DNA of 64,000 nucleotides from Peromyscus leucopus (Eukaryota > Chordata > Mammalia > Rodentia > Cricetidae), in the NCBI RefSeq assembly GCF_004664715.2, contig NC_051072.1, positions 40,171,142-40,235,141 of the forward strand, given 5' to 3'. The notes beneath the pieces were generated by a model, which worked only from the letters and a program-made list of their open reading frames with translations, searched no databases and had not been told where the DNA came from. The translations under genes were made by a program, and so were the position numbers. Numbering within the stretch: the stretch's first letter is position 1; every line of letters begins with the position of its first letter. Below are positions 46,108 through 57,930 of the stretch, in pieces.

Positions 46108-46545
46108 TCAGTAATTTTAGTCAGCATAATTGGTAATAGGCTTGCTTCATCTTGACATTCTCATGCAAATATATCATTATACTTTGTTCTTATTTGTTCC
46201 TCTACTGCCTCCCTGTCACCTTTGTCTTGCTGATCCTCCTCCCGCCCCCAGATGGCTCTGCTTTCATGTGGTCAGTATTCACTACCTTTCTTATTCCCCT
46301 CCTCCTCGCTCTATAGACATCTTCTTCCCCATCATAGTTCCTTTTCTACTATCATGTGCTCTCTCTCTCTCCCCCCTCTCTCTCTCTTTCCCCCTCCTCC
46401 CCTCTCTCTGTGTATAAGTATGTGTGTGCGTGACATAAATTTCAATCTATGTTCTGCATATGAGAGACAAGATGGTATTTCTTTTTCTGACTCTGTCTTA
46501 TTTTATTGACATGGGTTCTTTTCAGTATTAGCTCCATGGGTACAT
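46108..46545 (-). mobile_element. Rodent L1 3' end, antisense
   Basis: AATTGGTAATAGGCTTGCTTC, CATCTTGACATTCTCATGCA, a C/T-rich UTR section (including a CT run at 46358-46412), TTTCAATCTATGTTCTGCAT, ATGAGAGACAAGATGGTATT and TCTTTTTCTGACTCTGTCTT. The last block is the antisense ORF2-UTR boundary region of rodent L1. Confidence 0.65.
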
Positions 46546-46675
46546 TACGATATATCTCAGTGCTGAGAAAACTGAGCTCAAAAGAGCAACAGATACAGAG
46601 AATGATAAATAAATGAAAATTTTCTCTGTCATATTTAAATGGGTAAGGTTTAAACTTAATGCTTGGGGGTAAAAC

Positions 46676-46678
<3 letters not shown>

Positions 46679-46744
<66 letters not shown>

Positions 46745-46765
46745 TTTATATATTATATATATATA
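46679..46765 (+). repeat. (GT)n(AT)n compound microsatellite
   Basis: About 48 bases of GT followed by about 38 bases of AT-rich repeats including a TATATATTATATA palindrome. Confidence 0.96.
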
Positions 46766-47254
46766 TACACCTTCTTACTAAAAACTTGCAACTCATTTCT
46801 ATCACATGGAAAAGAGCCAAGAACCTGAAAAATCAAAGAGGCCTCGAAAATACCTAATGACAACTTTGTGTTCCAGGAAGTAGAAAGGCTCCATCAAAGT
46901 CAGCATCTCTACAAAAAGGAAGTGATTCAGAATGTTCAATGACTACCCACACCTCGAAGCAGACATCCTTAGCATCTCAAATTCAGAACAGCAAATGAGT
47001 GAGGTAAAAATAACAAGGGAAAAACAGACTAGCTCACGGAACATGAGTCCATGAAGAATTAATAAAGCCAGATGATGGATTTGAAAGACATAATCAAGGT
47101 CAGACTGAAGAGCAGGATAGTATACATGTGCTTTACCTATATTGGCAGAGCACAAAAAGAAAAGAAATCCTTGAAATATCACTAGTCAGATACAATCTAG
47201 CACTTTCACAACAGAAATTATCATCAGCTACAATACTGGGCAAATGAAACACAG

Positions 47255-47257
<3 letters not shown>
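46766..47257. other. Unannotated stretch
   Basis: No gene or repeat recognised. Confidence 0.5.

Positions 47258-47306
<49 letters not shown>
47258..47306 (+). repeat. (TAA)n microsatellite
   Basis: About sixteen TAA units. Confidence 0.97.
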
Positions 47307-47308
<2 letters not shown>

Positions 47309-47409
47309 CAGCTCCAATTTGTATAAATAATAGTTGTCTATTTCTTAATAATACACATGTTAAAACAGGGGAGATTACTGACTGTGAATAAACATAAGAA
47401 TGATTTTTA

Positions 47410-47563
47410 TTTATGTTTATATCACTTGTGTGTGGGAGCCTGTAGAGATGAGAAGAGGATCTCAGATGCCCTGGAGCTAAAGTTACAGGTTCTGCTGGAA
47501 ACTAAACTTGATATCTAAAAGAACAGCAAGCACACTTAAGCACTGAGCCATCTCTCTAGTCCC
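47410..47563 (-). mobile_element. B3 SINE, antisense, with TSD
   Basis: GTGTGGGAGCCTGTAGAGAT, GATCTCAGATGCCCTGGAGC, TAAAGTTACAGGTTCTGCTG, CACTTAAGCACTGAGCCATC, TCTCTAGTCCC. The direct repeat AAGAATGATTT/AAGAATGATTG flanks it (from 47396 and from 47564). Confidence 0.8.
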
Positions 47564-47577
47564 AAGAATGATTGTTT

Positions 47578-47962
47578 TAAAAGTTTTGTGGTTTTTTTTT
47601 TAGCTCTCCCATGGATTAAGTGGACACTAGAGACACAACAAAATGTCAGCATCCTTCCCACTCATTTATACGAGGACTACAGCCACAATAGTGGGAAATT
47701 TAGCAACATCTAAACAACAAATACACATACCTTTTGAACTATCAATTGCACTATTATGAATTTAGTCTATGGACTTTGTTGCCAGGCTTTTTTGGTTGGA
47801 GTTTTGGGTGTTTTTTTTTTTAATTTCTTTTTAAATACAGGTATCCACTAAACAACACAATCTACTTAGCTCTTTATCACAAAATAAACTCTATGCCTGA
47901 CAATTTTTGCCCAATTGTAGGCTAATAAAAGTGTTTTGATCACAGTTTTAAGCTAGGGGAGA
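47578..47962. other. Unannotated stretch
   Basis: T-runs at about 47592-47600 and 47812-47821; otherwise nothing recognised. Confidence 0.5.
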
Positions 47963-48025
47963 GTGGCTGGGGATATAGCTCAATGGTAGAATGCATGTTT
48001 AGCATACACAAGGCCCTGTGCATGC
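47963..48025 (+). mobile_element. ID-type tRNA-derived SINE
   Basis: GGCTGGGGATATAGCTCAAT, GGTAGAATGCATGTTTAGCA, CACAAGGCCCTGTGC: the ID element head with pol III A- and B-box-like sequence, followed by CA-rich tail DNA. It is a SINE, not a functional tRNA gene: the 3' acceptor half is absent. Confidence 0.75.
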
Positions 48026-48089
48026 TCACACACTCGTTCACACACACACATAAACACACACAAGTCCCTATACCCCCCCACACACACAT

Positions 48090-48136
<47 letters not shown>
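48026..48136 (+). repeat. CA-rich region and (CA)n microsatellite
   Basis: Interrupted CACACA units, with the pure CA tract at about 48087-48136. Confidence 0.95.
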
Positions 48137-48140
<4 letters not shown>

Positions 48141-48141
48141 G

Positions 48142-48300
48142 AGGTTAGAGAGATGGCTCAAAAGAGAGCATGATGACCAATCATGAGGTACAGAGTCTGG
48201 ATGCTATCACCAATGTAATAAGCCAGAAACCCTACAAAATGCCCATAAACCCAGCTCCAAAGGATCTCACTGCTCTTCAGGTCTTCATGTACATGTACAG
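48142..48300 (+). mobile_element. B4/RSINE2-like SINE
   Basis: GAGGTTAGAGAGATGGCTCA starts a tRNA-like head, then CCAATCATGAGGTACAGAGT, AATAAGCCAGAAACCCTAC and a middle with AACCCAGCTCCAAAGG, ending in a second CA microsatellite (48311-48343). Diverged; the subfamily is uncertain. Confidence 0.5.
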
Positions 48301-48307
48301 GTACATG

Positions 48308-48310
<3 letters not shown>

Positions 48311-48343
<33 letters not shown>
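48311..48343 (+). repeat. (CA)n microsatellite
   Basis: About 33 bases of CA, probably grown from the SINE tail. Confidence 0.95.
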
Positions 48344-48345
<2 letters not shown>

Positions 48346-49389
48346 TAGATAAATCATTTTTTAAAAGAAAGGCTAGACTAAACTATGATGTTTGGTGGGC
48401 TAAGTGCACTGTATTAAATGTATTTTTTACTTATTTTGACAACATCTTCATTTTAACCATGAATTCTTTGGGCCATACCCCATTATAAATGTAGGAACAT
48501 TTTATGTAAAATATCTACTGAAAAAAGTAACATCTCTCACATGTAAGGAAAATTATACTACTAGTTAATTAGATAGTTTTCTATAGAATTTGAATTTGGT
48601 TGTGGCATTATTCCCTGATCCATAAGTAAATAGAATCATAAAATATTTCAAAAAGTACAACTCATTCTAAGCCAATGCCTATGTGTTTGTGCCTCCAGCT
48701 ATAATAGGGGTAACCACTAAAAGATTAGTTCTCCTACAGAAAATACTTCCATAACTGGATTAAGTACAGGAGGCAACAGTTTTTAGAACATAAGACAATT
48801 GCAGTCCCTGAGGGCACACAGACTCACCAGATTAAACCCCAAGATTGTCTCACTCTCTAAAAAAGGATGCTCTCATGATGGAGAAGGGCAATCCAAACAG
48901 AGCATGATAGTCATTTCAAGCAAGGAGGCAGTGAGGAGAGTATAGGCACCTGATGTGCCCAAAATCTAGAAGATAGGATCCAACGCAATATAGAGTCATG
49001 TAGACAAAAATGTCCAGAAACCCAAGTGGGGATTGTACACGAGTCTCTGCCTAAGATCTTGGCTATATATATTCAAGATGTGATCTTGTGGAAGATGAAA
49101 AATGTTATGGAATTGAAATAACAGTGCTAGTGGAGGCCAGGTAGAACTAGAAGAACACGTCAGTCATGTAAAAAAGCAGAATTTGTAAGCAAGCCTGTAA
49201 GAATGGGAAACGCCATTAATAAACACAGAGAGCTGAATGCCTTTCTACAGATACAGGGCATGCCCTGAAGGAAGTGCCAGGACCCTACCAACCCCTGTGG
49301 ATACTACTGAATGTGGTCCAATTGAACAGACTTAGGAAGCACACCTTAGGTTTTCTAAAGATTTGCATTAGCAAAGCATAAAATCAAGC
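48344..49389. other. Unannotated stretch
   Basis: About 1 kb of AT-rich sequence, no gene. It may include worn L1 leading into the next element. A segment at 49162-49193 resembles 50825-50856. Confidence 0.4.
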
Positions 49390-49934
49390 TTAAGTATGTT
49401 CAAGTCAATTATTAAACAATATGCTAAGTTAAACAATCAACACTCTTTAGAAGAATATTACAGAATTCAGAGGCTTTACCACCAACTATCCAAACTGTCC
49501 AGTATTCATTCAAATATCACTAACAAAGAAACAGGAAAATATGACATGGTGATAGCCAAAATATCTGCAAATAAAGCTCCAATTCACCTAATCCATATCT
49601 TAAAGAGCTATTATACATAGCACATATGGGTGTATTATAATTATATATGGAGATAGTCTTTAAAATAGTAAAGAAAAATACGCTCAATTAATTAAATGTA
49701 TATTATTTTGAGGAGTAAAGAGGAAATTAGTCTAAGCAGAAAAAAGAAGAAAGAAAATTCTCGAATTTGAAAAACAAATGGAATAAAAATTTTAGTGAAC
49801 AAGCTTTGATAGCTGGTTGGAGATGGTAAGGGAAAAGGAGACAGAATCCCAAACTGATACACAGAATTTTTTTTTCATTCTAGGAAACGAAGTGGAAGGA
49901 AAATTTAAATGAATAAAGTCTCGAAATTAGGTAA

Positions 49935-50035
49935 TACAGCTGGGGTGTAGAAATACACAGGTTTGTAGTCCCCAGCCATTCAAGACTATCCTAGGATAAC
50001 ACAGGGAGACCTCATGAGAGAAAAACAAATACATA
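49935..50035 (+). mobile_element. Old B1/PB1-like monomer
   Basis: AGCTGGGGTGTAGAAATACA, AGTCCCCAGCCATTCAAGAC, TAACACAGGGAGACCTCATG then A-rich tail follow the 7SL-derived monomer order with a short internal loss; inserted in the A-rich L1-like region. Confidence 0.5.
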
Positions 50036-50508
50036 AAAATTTGAAAGGAAAGAAATAGTGGGATGATATCAAATAATTTTATACAAATATAACTAAATCC
50101 CCAGCAGGAAAACAGATTAAAAACAGGCTAGATAGAATATTTAAAGGAATAATGATTAGTAATTTCTACAAATAACCAAAAAGATCCAAGAAGTTTAGTA
50201 AACTTAAGCAGAGTGAATATTAAGAGATCCATTCCCAGGACAGGCACATGGTAAGCAAAGTGCAGAAAACCATAGATAAAATATAAGGAACATCCAGAGA
50301 ATAAGTTTTCTGTGTACTGGAGAACAAGGATAAGAATTGCTACAGGTTGTCAGAAACAATAAAATGAAATGACATCATTACATTAATGAAAGGAAAAATA
50401 AAAACAAAACCTATCATCCCATAGTTCTATGCCCAACAAAAATACTCTTCAAAATCAAGAACTAGACAAATATTCTGATAAAAAAGAGCTCAGTAACCTT
50501 CTGCAGAC

Positions 50509-50510
<2 letters not shown>

Positions 50511-50557
<47 letters not shown>
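50511..50557 (+). repeat. (CA)n microsatellite
   Basis: About 47 bases of pure CA inside the HAL1/L1 relic. Confidence 0.97.
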
Positions 50558-50558
<1 letters not shown>

Positions 50559-50680
50559 ACAAGCAAATGATAACAGATAGAAATTTAGATTTATACTAAA
50601 GAATAAATAGCACTGGGAATGTTGAATAAATTGGTAAATACACATGAGTATGCTTTCTATCCTTTTAGAATGCCTTTAAA

Positions 50681-51679
50681 TGATTGCCATTTAAAGAAAA
50701 AAACTAATACTGTAATCTTGCTGCATAACACTGGCACATAAGTAATGCCTAATAACTTCTAATTTGTACACAAATAAAAACTATAGAAAAATGAATAAAC
50801 TGCAAAGAAATTCATTGGCCTAAAGTCATGTAAAGAAGCAGATTTTGTAACCAAACAGAATTGGGCTCAAGGTGTTTTATATTGACAAGTTGGAGTCCCA
50901 AAAGCCATAACCCCAGTAAAGATATATTCATTCTGCACATAGCAGATCTAGTCTGTGGATATCATCACAGTGTAAGTTCCAATGGCCCTCCAATCCACTC
51001 TCACAAACCCCAAATGACTAGTTGCTTTCCAGCTAAAGAACATCATAGAATAAAGATAGTCCTCTTTATTGGCATGATCTGTAGCCTTCGAGAGATGACT
51101 TTGGAAGGTCATTTTTTTATATGATAAATGGAACTGCTAGACAGAAAAGAGAATAAGGCTAAAGGGTAAAATGAGTTCTTTGGTTTAGAGAAAACATGAT
51201 GAATTAATTTACAAATAATAGCGGAAGTTGGTACTGCAAGACATTTTTTAAATGAAAGTTATTCTTCATAGACTTTCATACGTGATAAGAATTTAAAATC
51301 TAGATGAGCAGAAACCAAATAGATAAGATAGAAAAACAGAGATGGCTCTCTCGTCTCAATTTCGTGTGTCTTAAAAAAAAAAAAAAAAATAAAAAAAAAA
51401 ACAGTTAATAGCATGAGTTATACAACACACCCGAATTTTAAAGGACAATGTGAAAATAGTTGATGGATGTAAATGGACCCAAAAAGAGGTCATGTAAACC
51501 AACCTAATGTTCAATTAGATGAGATAATTTTTCTTTACTCATATAAAAACATCTGTAATCAATGTACTCTGAAAACAGAAAATTTCAAGGAAGATAAACA
51601 TGTCAATGTGCCCATTTATTAAAGTATTCAGCAGTTAAGTCATATTATTATCAATATATAATTACCATTGCTATACACT
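50681..51679. other. Unannotated stretch with A runs
   Basis: No gene. An A17-T-A10 run at about 51373-51402; otherwise AT-rich sequence I cannot assign. Confidence 0.45.
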
Positions 51680-51800
51680 ACATCTGTTGAGCACTTCCTA
51701 TTTAGTAGATGCTTGTTAGATGTCTTTTTATATTCCTCACTGAATTGATATGACAATCTCTAGTGGTGATATTATAATTCTACTAGATAGATACAAAAGG
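51680..51800 (-). mobile_element. MIR relic, antisense
   Basis: TCTGTTGAGCACTTCCTATT, AGTAGATGCTTGTTAGATGT, ATATTCCTCACTGAATTGAT, GTGGTGATATTATAATTCTA follow 'ttgagcacctactatgtgcc ... tttaatcctcacaacaacc ... ggtactattatt'. Confidence 0.5.
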
Positions 51801-52019
51801 CAATGTACACAGGGCATTCTAAGAGTCATTAATGAAAGAATCAAAATCCACTCTTACATCTCCCCAGTTCCAACCATTTCTCCATCCTCCCTCCAGGTCT
51901 CAATACACTAGCAAAGATCTTAGGAGCCAAGATAAAAGGAAAGGATTATCCCTTCATCCCTATCTGATGAAGGTAGTTCTGTCTGTCAAACGAAGGGTCT
52001 TTGCTCCTGGAAGGAAAAT

Positions 52020-52150
52020 GGTAATAGGAAAGTTTGATAAATAAGCAATTACACAAAGAATAACCACTTGAAGAAAAATAATGAGTTATAAATAGAACCA
52101 AGGAAGGCTTTGCCCAAAGCACTGAATTTTGACAGAGAACATGAAGGGGA
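52020..52150 (-). mobile_element. L2 relic, antisense
   Basis: AAGCAATTACACAAAGAATAA, CCAAGGAAGGCTTTGCCCAA, CACTGAATTTTGACAGAGAA resemble the L2 body in reverse ('gggaaggcctctctgaggagg tgacatttgagctgag'). Confidence 0.45.
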
Positions 52151-54054
52151 CAGACGGACGCAAACATCGAGAGAGGAAAAGGGCGGGGTTGTTGGCCATT
52201 AGGTTACATAAACACTTCTGTAGCTGTTGTTTTCTAAGAAATGCTGAAGTAGTTCCTTCATCTGCAGGATTGAAAACTTGAACTTGAAACCTAAGTATAT
52301 CCGGCACAGATGTCCCTTGAATGGTGATGGTTAGAACAGCATGCTGGGTGGTTTTCAACTCTCATTACTAAATCACTCCACACTATGCTTCTTTGACAAC
52401 TATTAGAACAAGAATGTCTATTTTAAAATTTCTCTTTCCCTAAAATACCTGCTTCATAGATAAATCAAAAAAAAAAATGTTTAAACTTCAGGAGAAGCTT
52501 CAAGACATTTTATAAATTTCACTGTTTTACACTTGCTTTTCTTCTAAGTAAAAGTCTCTATTTCTACTCAGAAGTTTTATGACAATTCATCCTAGGTAAG
52601 GCTTTAACCAAAAAGGAGGGTGTCTACTGAATATCTTTGTCTTGAAGTCTGTGAGGCAGGTTTCCAAGATTTTCTTAGGAAACTAAAGCCCGGCACATTA
52701 TTTTAAACTGGAAGTACCCCTATCTCATTATATTTCTAGTTGAATAAATTATACAATTATTTAGAACAAGAGGGATGCATTTTCTTGGCACATTTTCTCA
52801 GGATAATGTTTATTACCCTAGAGGATAAAAAATACATAGATCTCCAATTTTACAGAACCCAAAGGGTTATTCTGTAGGTGTCAGAACTATAAAACTAAGA
52901 AGCATACTAAGGCTGGTAGAAAAAACGGAAAATATAAATAACTGCTAATAGACAATAGTTTAAACTATGAATCTCTGAAGACCCTGACCAAGTAGCTGTT
53001 TAGGTATGGGGGGGGGGTGAGTTTGTGGGAGGGGGGTTAGTCTGAGAATCCATCTGAATCTATCAATATAGTTTAATATTGGTAATTTTTGCATTAAAGC
53101 TCTCTGGGGCTTCTAGAAATTCCTGCAGACAAATGCTAATGTGAAAACGTCTTAAGATTGGCAACAGTCATCCTTTGATCTCGAATAACACCAATTTAGC
53201 AGGATCAAGAAATGTGGCTGTCTTCTTTGTTCTGAGGTTACCCTCAGTTTGTCTATGCAGAATCATTCAATAGCTCAGACACAAAGTTAAAAGACAGATT
53301 GTATTACTATCCAATAGTAATCTTCCATAAGGATTCTAGAAGTCCATCACCTTTCATTTATCACCCTGAGCTCTCTCTGGATTGTCTTCAAGAAATTATC
53401 ACTCTCTCTCTCCTACACAGATCCCTATACTTGAATCACAGCACTTGTATTTAAAAAATGAATAATGATAACCAAAAATAACTTGTGATGTGTTTCAATG
53501 TGGATAAAAATAAACACCAAGAATTCATCTTTGACAGCTCAACCTTCAAAAGGAAATGAGGAAACACCCCCTCTCCTCTCCAAACCCCTCAGAACTGGCA
53601 TTAGATGGGCCACTCATACTTACAGGTGGCAGCCATCATTCATCCATGTTTAGAAGCAGGGTGACGTAGAGCGCTTAGCACCCTACCTTAAAAATAAAGA
53701 CAATCTTACTTCACATTTGACTTCAGGCCACAGGAAAACCTAAGTAGCCAGCTTCAGGTTTCAATGCAATTCACAGGTTGTGTATGTTCCCAATATTGTA
53801 TACCCTGAATCTCTGATTCTTTCCCCATCACCCACTAATAGGCTTCTTCACTGCAATTTGCTCTCCTGCCCTTGAATATTCTTAATACACTTGACTTTCC
53901 CTTTTGTAACTTCACATTTACATTAACTCTCTTTCTGTGGCTTTAAGTCCAGAGAGAATATGATATTCATTATAGAACTTCAGTTATTACTTCCATAAGA
54001 AAACCTTAGAGCCTCTCTGTTTCACCATCTCACACATGAACAAAAGCTTTTGGT
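52151..54054. other. Unannotated stretch
   Basis: About 1.9 kb with no recognised gene or repeat. G-runs at about 53010-53035 (GGGGGGGGGTGAG...GGAGGGGGG) could form a quadruplex. Frames are short. Confidence 0.45.
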
Positions 54055-54155
54055 TCCAGACCAACCTGGTCATAGATATTTTATATTCAAGAGGCATGCA
54101 ATCCATTTCTCCATAGAAAAAGACTTTGTCTCGAGAAAAAAAAAAAAAGCCATGA
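54055..54155 (+). mobile_element. B1 3'-half relic
   Basis: GTTCCAGACCAACCTGGTCAT, CTCCATAGAAAAAGACTTTG, TCTCGAGAAAAAAAAAAAAA match the 3' half of B1 in sense orientation, ending in a short A tail. Confidence 0.5.
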
Positions 54156-54536
54156 ACCAGTTTGAAATCAGACATTTGTAAAACAGTGGGTAATCACAGA
54201 AAATAGTTTTTGGCAAATAATGTGATATGCCACTATCTCTTTACATCAGATATTGTTTTTCCTACTTTCTCTATAAATGAAAGATGACTCTAAATGTCCT
54301 TATCTTTTAGATATTTTTTTAAATTAACATTTACTAATTCTACATATTATCAGATTTCAATGAAATAGTTCACCACACTCATATAGTGTGAACTGTTCAA
54401 ATCCAGCTACTCTTTGCTCACCTCTTTCCAACCCAGCAACTGCTACTGTCTGTGGTACTCTATGGAAATTCAGTAGTACTTGTCATTCTATGTTTGGCTT
54501 ATTTCACTTAATGCCTTCCTTTCATTTCCATCTTGT

Positions 54537-54590
54537 TGGGGGTATAGCTCAGTGGAAAAGCATTTGACTGCAGACTCCATCTTGTACTGC
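54537..54590 (+). mobile_element. ID-like SINE fragment in L1M
   Basis: GGGGGTATAGCTCAGTGGAA and GCATTTGACTGCAGACTCCA resemble the ID/tRNA-like head; the remainder is lost. It sits inside the L1M relic. Confidence 0.5.
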
Positions 54591-54655
54591 AAGTGATAGG
54601 ATTTCATTTTTCTTTAGAGTTTAAGAATATTCCTGTGTTAAAAAAAAAAGATATT

Positions 54656-54693
<38 letters not shown>
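54656..54693 (+). repeat. (GT)n microsatellite
   Basis: About 38 bases of GT. Confidence 0.97.
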
Positions 54694-54694
<1 letters not shown>

Positions 54695-56250
54695 ATTTTC
54701 TTTTTCTATTCATCTGCTGAAGGGCTCTAAGTAGTTCTGTATCTTGGATATTGTGAATACTGCTACAATAAAGATGAGTATGCAGGAATCCCTTTCGTGT
54801 GCTGGCTTCCTTTCCTTTGGATATATATTCACAAGTAGGACAAGAGAACATATGGTAGATCTAGTTCAGTGTTTCAAGGAATACATACTATTTCCCATAG
54901 TAGTTCATCTGTTCTATATGCCTCTACCAACACAGTAAGAGCCTCCTTTTTCTCCACATCCTCATCATTTGAGTCTGAGTTTGTTTTGATAGTGGTCATC
55001 CTAAGATAAAATGATGCAGCATAGTACTTTTGAATTTCCCTAATGGCTAGTTATTTGTGGGTGTCTTTTAACATATTGGTGTTCATTTGTGTGTCTTCCT
55101 TTGAAAAGACCCTTATTCAGATCACATGTCCCTTTTAATTGGATTGCTTGGGGATACTGCTGCTGTTACATTTTCTTCTTTTAGTTCTTTATTCGTCCTT
55201 TTCCAGAGGTATAGTTGGGAAATGTTTCTTCTTGCCCTACAGGTTATCTTTTCGCTCTGTTTTGTTTTCTATGCAGAAACCTTTCGTTTTTATTTTTTAT
55301 TCATTTATTTATTTTACATCCAGACCACAGCCTTCCCCCATCCTCCCCTCACCCTACCCCATGCTCCCAGACCCCAAACCCCTCATCAGTCTCCAGTCTA
55401 TATCCAGGAGAGGGTAGGTTTCCCCCGAGTATCAACAAAACGTGGCATATCAAGTTACTGTAAGACTAGGCACCTCCCTATGTATTAAGGCTGGGCAAGG
55501 AGACACAGTATGAGGGGTAGGATCCCAAAAACCTGTAAAAAATTCAGAGATAGTCCCTGTTCCTGCTATTAGGAGTCCCATAAAAACGCCAAGGTATACA
55601 ACTGTAATACATACACAGAGGGCCTAGGTTGGTCCCATGCAGGCTCCCTGGTTGTCATTTAAGTCTCTGTGAGCCTTCATAAGCCCAGATTAATTGACTG
55701 TGAGTTTCCTTGTGATATCCTCGACCCCTCTGGCTCCTACAGTCCTTCCTCCCTCTCTTCACATTCCCTGAGCTTGCCCTAATGTTTGGCTGTGGGTCTC
55801 TGCACCTGCCTCCATCAGTTGCTGGATGGCACCTCTGTGATGACAATTGGGCCAGGCAGCAATCTGGTCACAGGAGATGGCCAGTTCAGCTACTTATCCA
55901 CTATTGCTAGGAATCTAAGCCTGGGTCCTTCCTGTAGACTCCTGGGAGATTCCCCTGCACCAGTCAACAGTGAAGTATCCCTCCCCGACAGAACCCCTCA
56001 GCACTCTTCTCCTTTGTGGCCCCCAACCTGATCTCTCATGTCCCCATCCCCACCTGTCCTCAGTCCACTCACAAAATCTCTATTTCCCCTTCCCAGGGAG
56101 ATCTGGGTGTCCCCCCAATGAACTCTCCTTATTACCTAGTGTCTCTGGGTCTGTGGATTGTAGCATAGCTATCCTTTTTTTATAGCTAATATCCACTTAT
56201 GAGTACATACCATGTTTGTCTTTATGGTCTGGGTTACCTGACTCGAGGTG

Positions 56251-56463
56251 TTTTTTTTGTTTGTTTGTTTTTTGTTTTTTTGTTTTTTGTTTTTTGTTTT
56301 TTTGTTTTGTTTTGTTTTGTTTTGAGACAGGGTTTCTCTGTGTAGCTTTGCGCCTTTCCTGGAACTCACTTGGTAGCCCAGGCTGGCCTCGAACTCACAG
56401 AGATCCACCTGGCTCTGCCTCCCAAGTGCTGGGATTAAAGGCGTGCGCCACCACCGCCCCAGC
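56251..56463 (-). mobile_element. B1 SINE in the L1, antisense
   Basis: Well-preserved B1 with a long T/GT4 tail region on the plus strand, GAGACAGGGTTTCTCTGTGT, AGCTTTGCGCCTTTCCTGGA, CACTTGGTAGCCCAGGCTGG, GGGATTAAAGGCGTGCGCC. CTGACTCGA before and CTGACTCAAA after mark the target duplication; the L1 sequence continues directly on both sides. Confidence 0.92.
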
Positions 56464-57108
56464 TGACTCAAATTTTTTTTTACCTAGTTCCATTCATTTG
56501 CCTGCAAATTTCCTGGTGTTCTTGTTTTTAACAGCTGAGTGATACACCAATGTGCAAATATACCACATTTTCTTTATCCATTCCTCAGTTGAGGGATATC
56601 TAGGTTGTTTCCAGGTTCTGGCTAATACAAATAAAGTTCCTATGAGCATAGCTGAGCAACTGTCTTTGTGGTATGATTGAGCATCATTTGGGTATATTCC
56701 CAAGAGTAGTATAGCTGGGTCTTACGGCAGACTAATTCGTAGTTTTCTGAGAAACCACCCCACTGACTTCTAAAGTGGCTTACAAGTTTGTACTCTCAAG
56801 CAATGAAGAAGTGTTCCCCTTGCCCTGTATCCTCTCCATCATGAGCTGTCACTTGTGCTTTTGATCTTAGCCATTCTGACAGGTGTAAGATGGAATCTCA
56901 GAGTCATTTTGATCTGCATTTCCCTGATGGCTAAAGATGTTGAACATTTCTTTAAGTGATTCTCAATTTGAAACTCTTCTGTTGAAAATTCTGTTTAGAT
57001 CTGTACCCCATTTTTTAATTGGATTATTTAGTTTGCTGATATCTAGTATGAAAATTTTTTATTTTGATGGAATCTGTTGCTTATTTTTGCTTATTCAGTG
57101 CATTTCAT

Positions 57109-57110
<2 letters not shown>

Positions 57111-57151
<41 letters not shown>
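57111..57151 (+). repeat. (CA)n microsatellite
   Basis: About 41 bases of CA within the L1. Confidence 0.97.
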
Positions 57152-57154
<3 letters not shown>

Positions 57155-57579
57155 GTCTCTACCCGTATTTTGAAATATATTCTGCTTGTTTTCTTCTACA
57201 TGTTTCATAGTTTTTGGTATTATACTTAGGTCCATTTTTTATTTTACTCAAGACAAGAGATGGAGGACTTGTTTCAGTCTTCTATACACAGGTACCTGGT
57301 TTTACCAACACCATATGAGGAGAGGCTATCTTTTCTCCAGTGCATGCTCTTGTAACTTCTTTGAGAATCAGCTGCCTCCAGTCACATGGGTTTGCTTCTC
57401 TGTTCATTGTTTGGTTCCATTGGTCCACACCTGTTTCTCTATCAGTCCCATTCTCCACTGTTTAAGGTGGTTCTAGAAGATGTCTTAAAATCAAGTTTCG
57501 TCTTGTACCCAGCTTTGTTCTTTATATTCAAGGTGGCTTTGCCTACTCATCTAAATGAATATAGTCTGAGCAAATAAAA

Positions 57580-57930
57580 TCCTTTTTAGAATCCCCTAAT
57601 GAATTTTAGCCCTTAGTTGGCCTTACCATTGAACTCCCATTAGTCACTCCCCTTTTGGGGTTATAAAGAAAGCCTGACAGTCACTGCCTGTTGTAAACTC
57701 TTATCTGCTTTTATGACCCTGACAGAATTCAAGTCTTGTGACCTTGCCTTGGCCAGAGAATTGCTGATTGTGTGTGTATATACACTGGAAACTTCGGAGA
57801 TTTGAGAGAGGGAAAATGGAGATGAAAAGAACTAAGGACTGTAAGAGAACAACAGAAGAAGGGACAGAGAGGAGCTAAATGTGAGAAGAGAGAAGAAACT
57901 GTGTAGATAGAACTGACTCAGAAAAATTAA
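57580..57930 (+). mobile_element. ERV LTR fragment inside the L1
   Basis: CCCCTAATGAATTTTAGCCC, TGAACTCCCATTAGTCACTC, a TATA-like GGGTTATAAAGAAAGCCTG, CAGTCACTGCCTGTTGTAAA, GTCTTGTGACCTTGCCTTGG and a G/A-rich end recall a muroid LTR in sense orientation. L1 ORF2-like sequence appears to resume after it. Termini and TSD not resolved. Confidence 0.45.

Larger units (their letters stand above)
49390..50680 (+). mobile_element. HAL1/old L1 relic
   Basis: The right half is recognisable in order: AGTTTAGTAAACTTAAGCAG, AAGTGCAGAAAACCATAGAT, GTTCTATGCCCAACAAAAAT, ACTCTTCAAAATCAAGAACT, AAATATTCTGATAAAAAAGAG, then after a CA tract AAGCAAATGATAACAGATAG and AGCACTGGGAATGTTGAATA. This matches HAL1 ('half-L1') or old L1M sequence in sense orientation. 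The left part (49390-50030) is A-rich and likely belongs to it but is not separately diagnostic. No coding frame survives. Confidence 0.5.
54390..55282 (-). mobile_element. Old L1M ORF2 3' part, antisense
   Basis: The plus strand reads as antisense L1 ORF2: TTATTTCACTTAATGCCTTC, TTGTGAATACTGCTACAATA, AAAGATGAG, TTTCCTTTGGATATATATTC, CATATGGTAGATCTAGTTC, TTTCCCATAGTAGTTCATCT, CTTTTTCTCCACATCCTCAT, CAGATCACATGTCCC, TATGCAGAAACC. An ID-like fragment (54537-54590, GGGTATAGCTCAGTGGAAAA) and a GT microsatellite (54656-54693) interrupt it. No coding capacity remains. Confidence 0.75.

Noticed and set aside
47963..48025. tRNA gene
   Set aside because: Only an ID-SINE head with pol III box similarity; no cloverleaf 3' half. 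The same holds for the fragments at 5351-5437 and 54537-54590.
53005..53040. G-quadruplex regulatory element
   Set aside because: G-runs are present, but with no promoter, conservation or context there is nothing to support a function.
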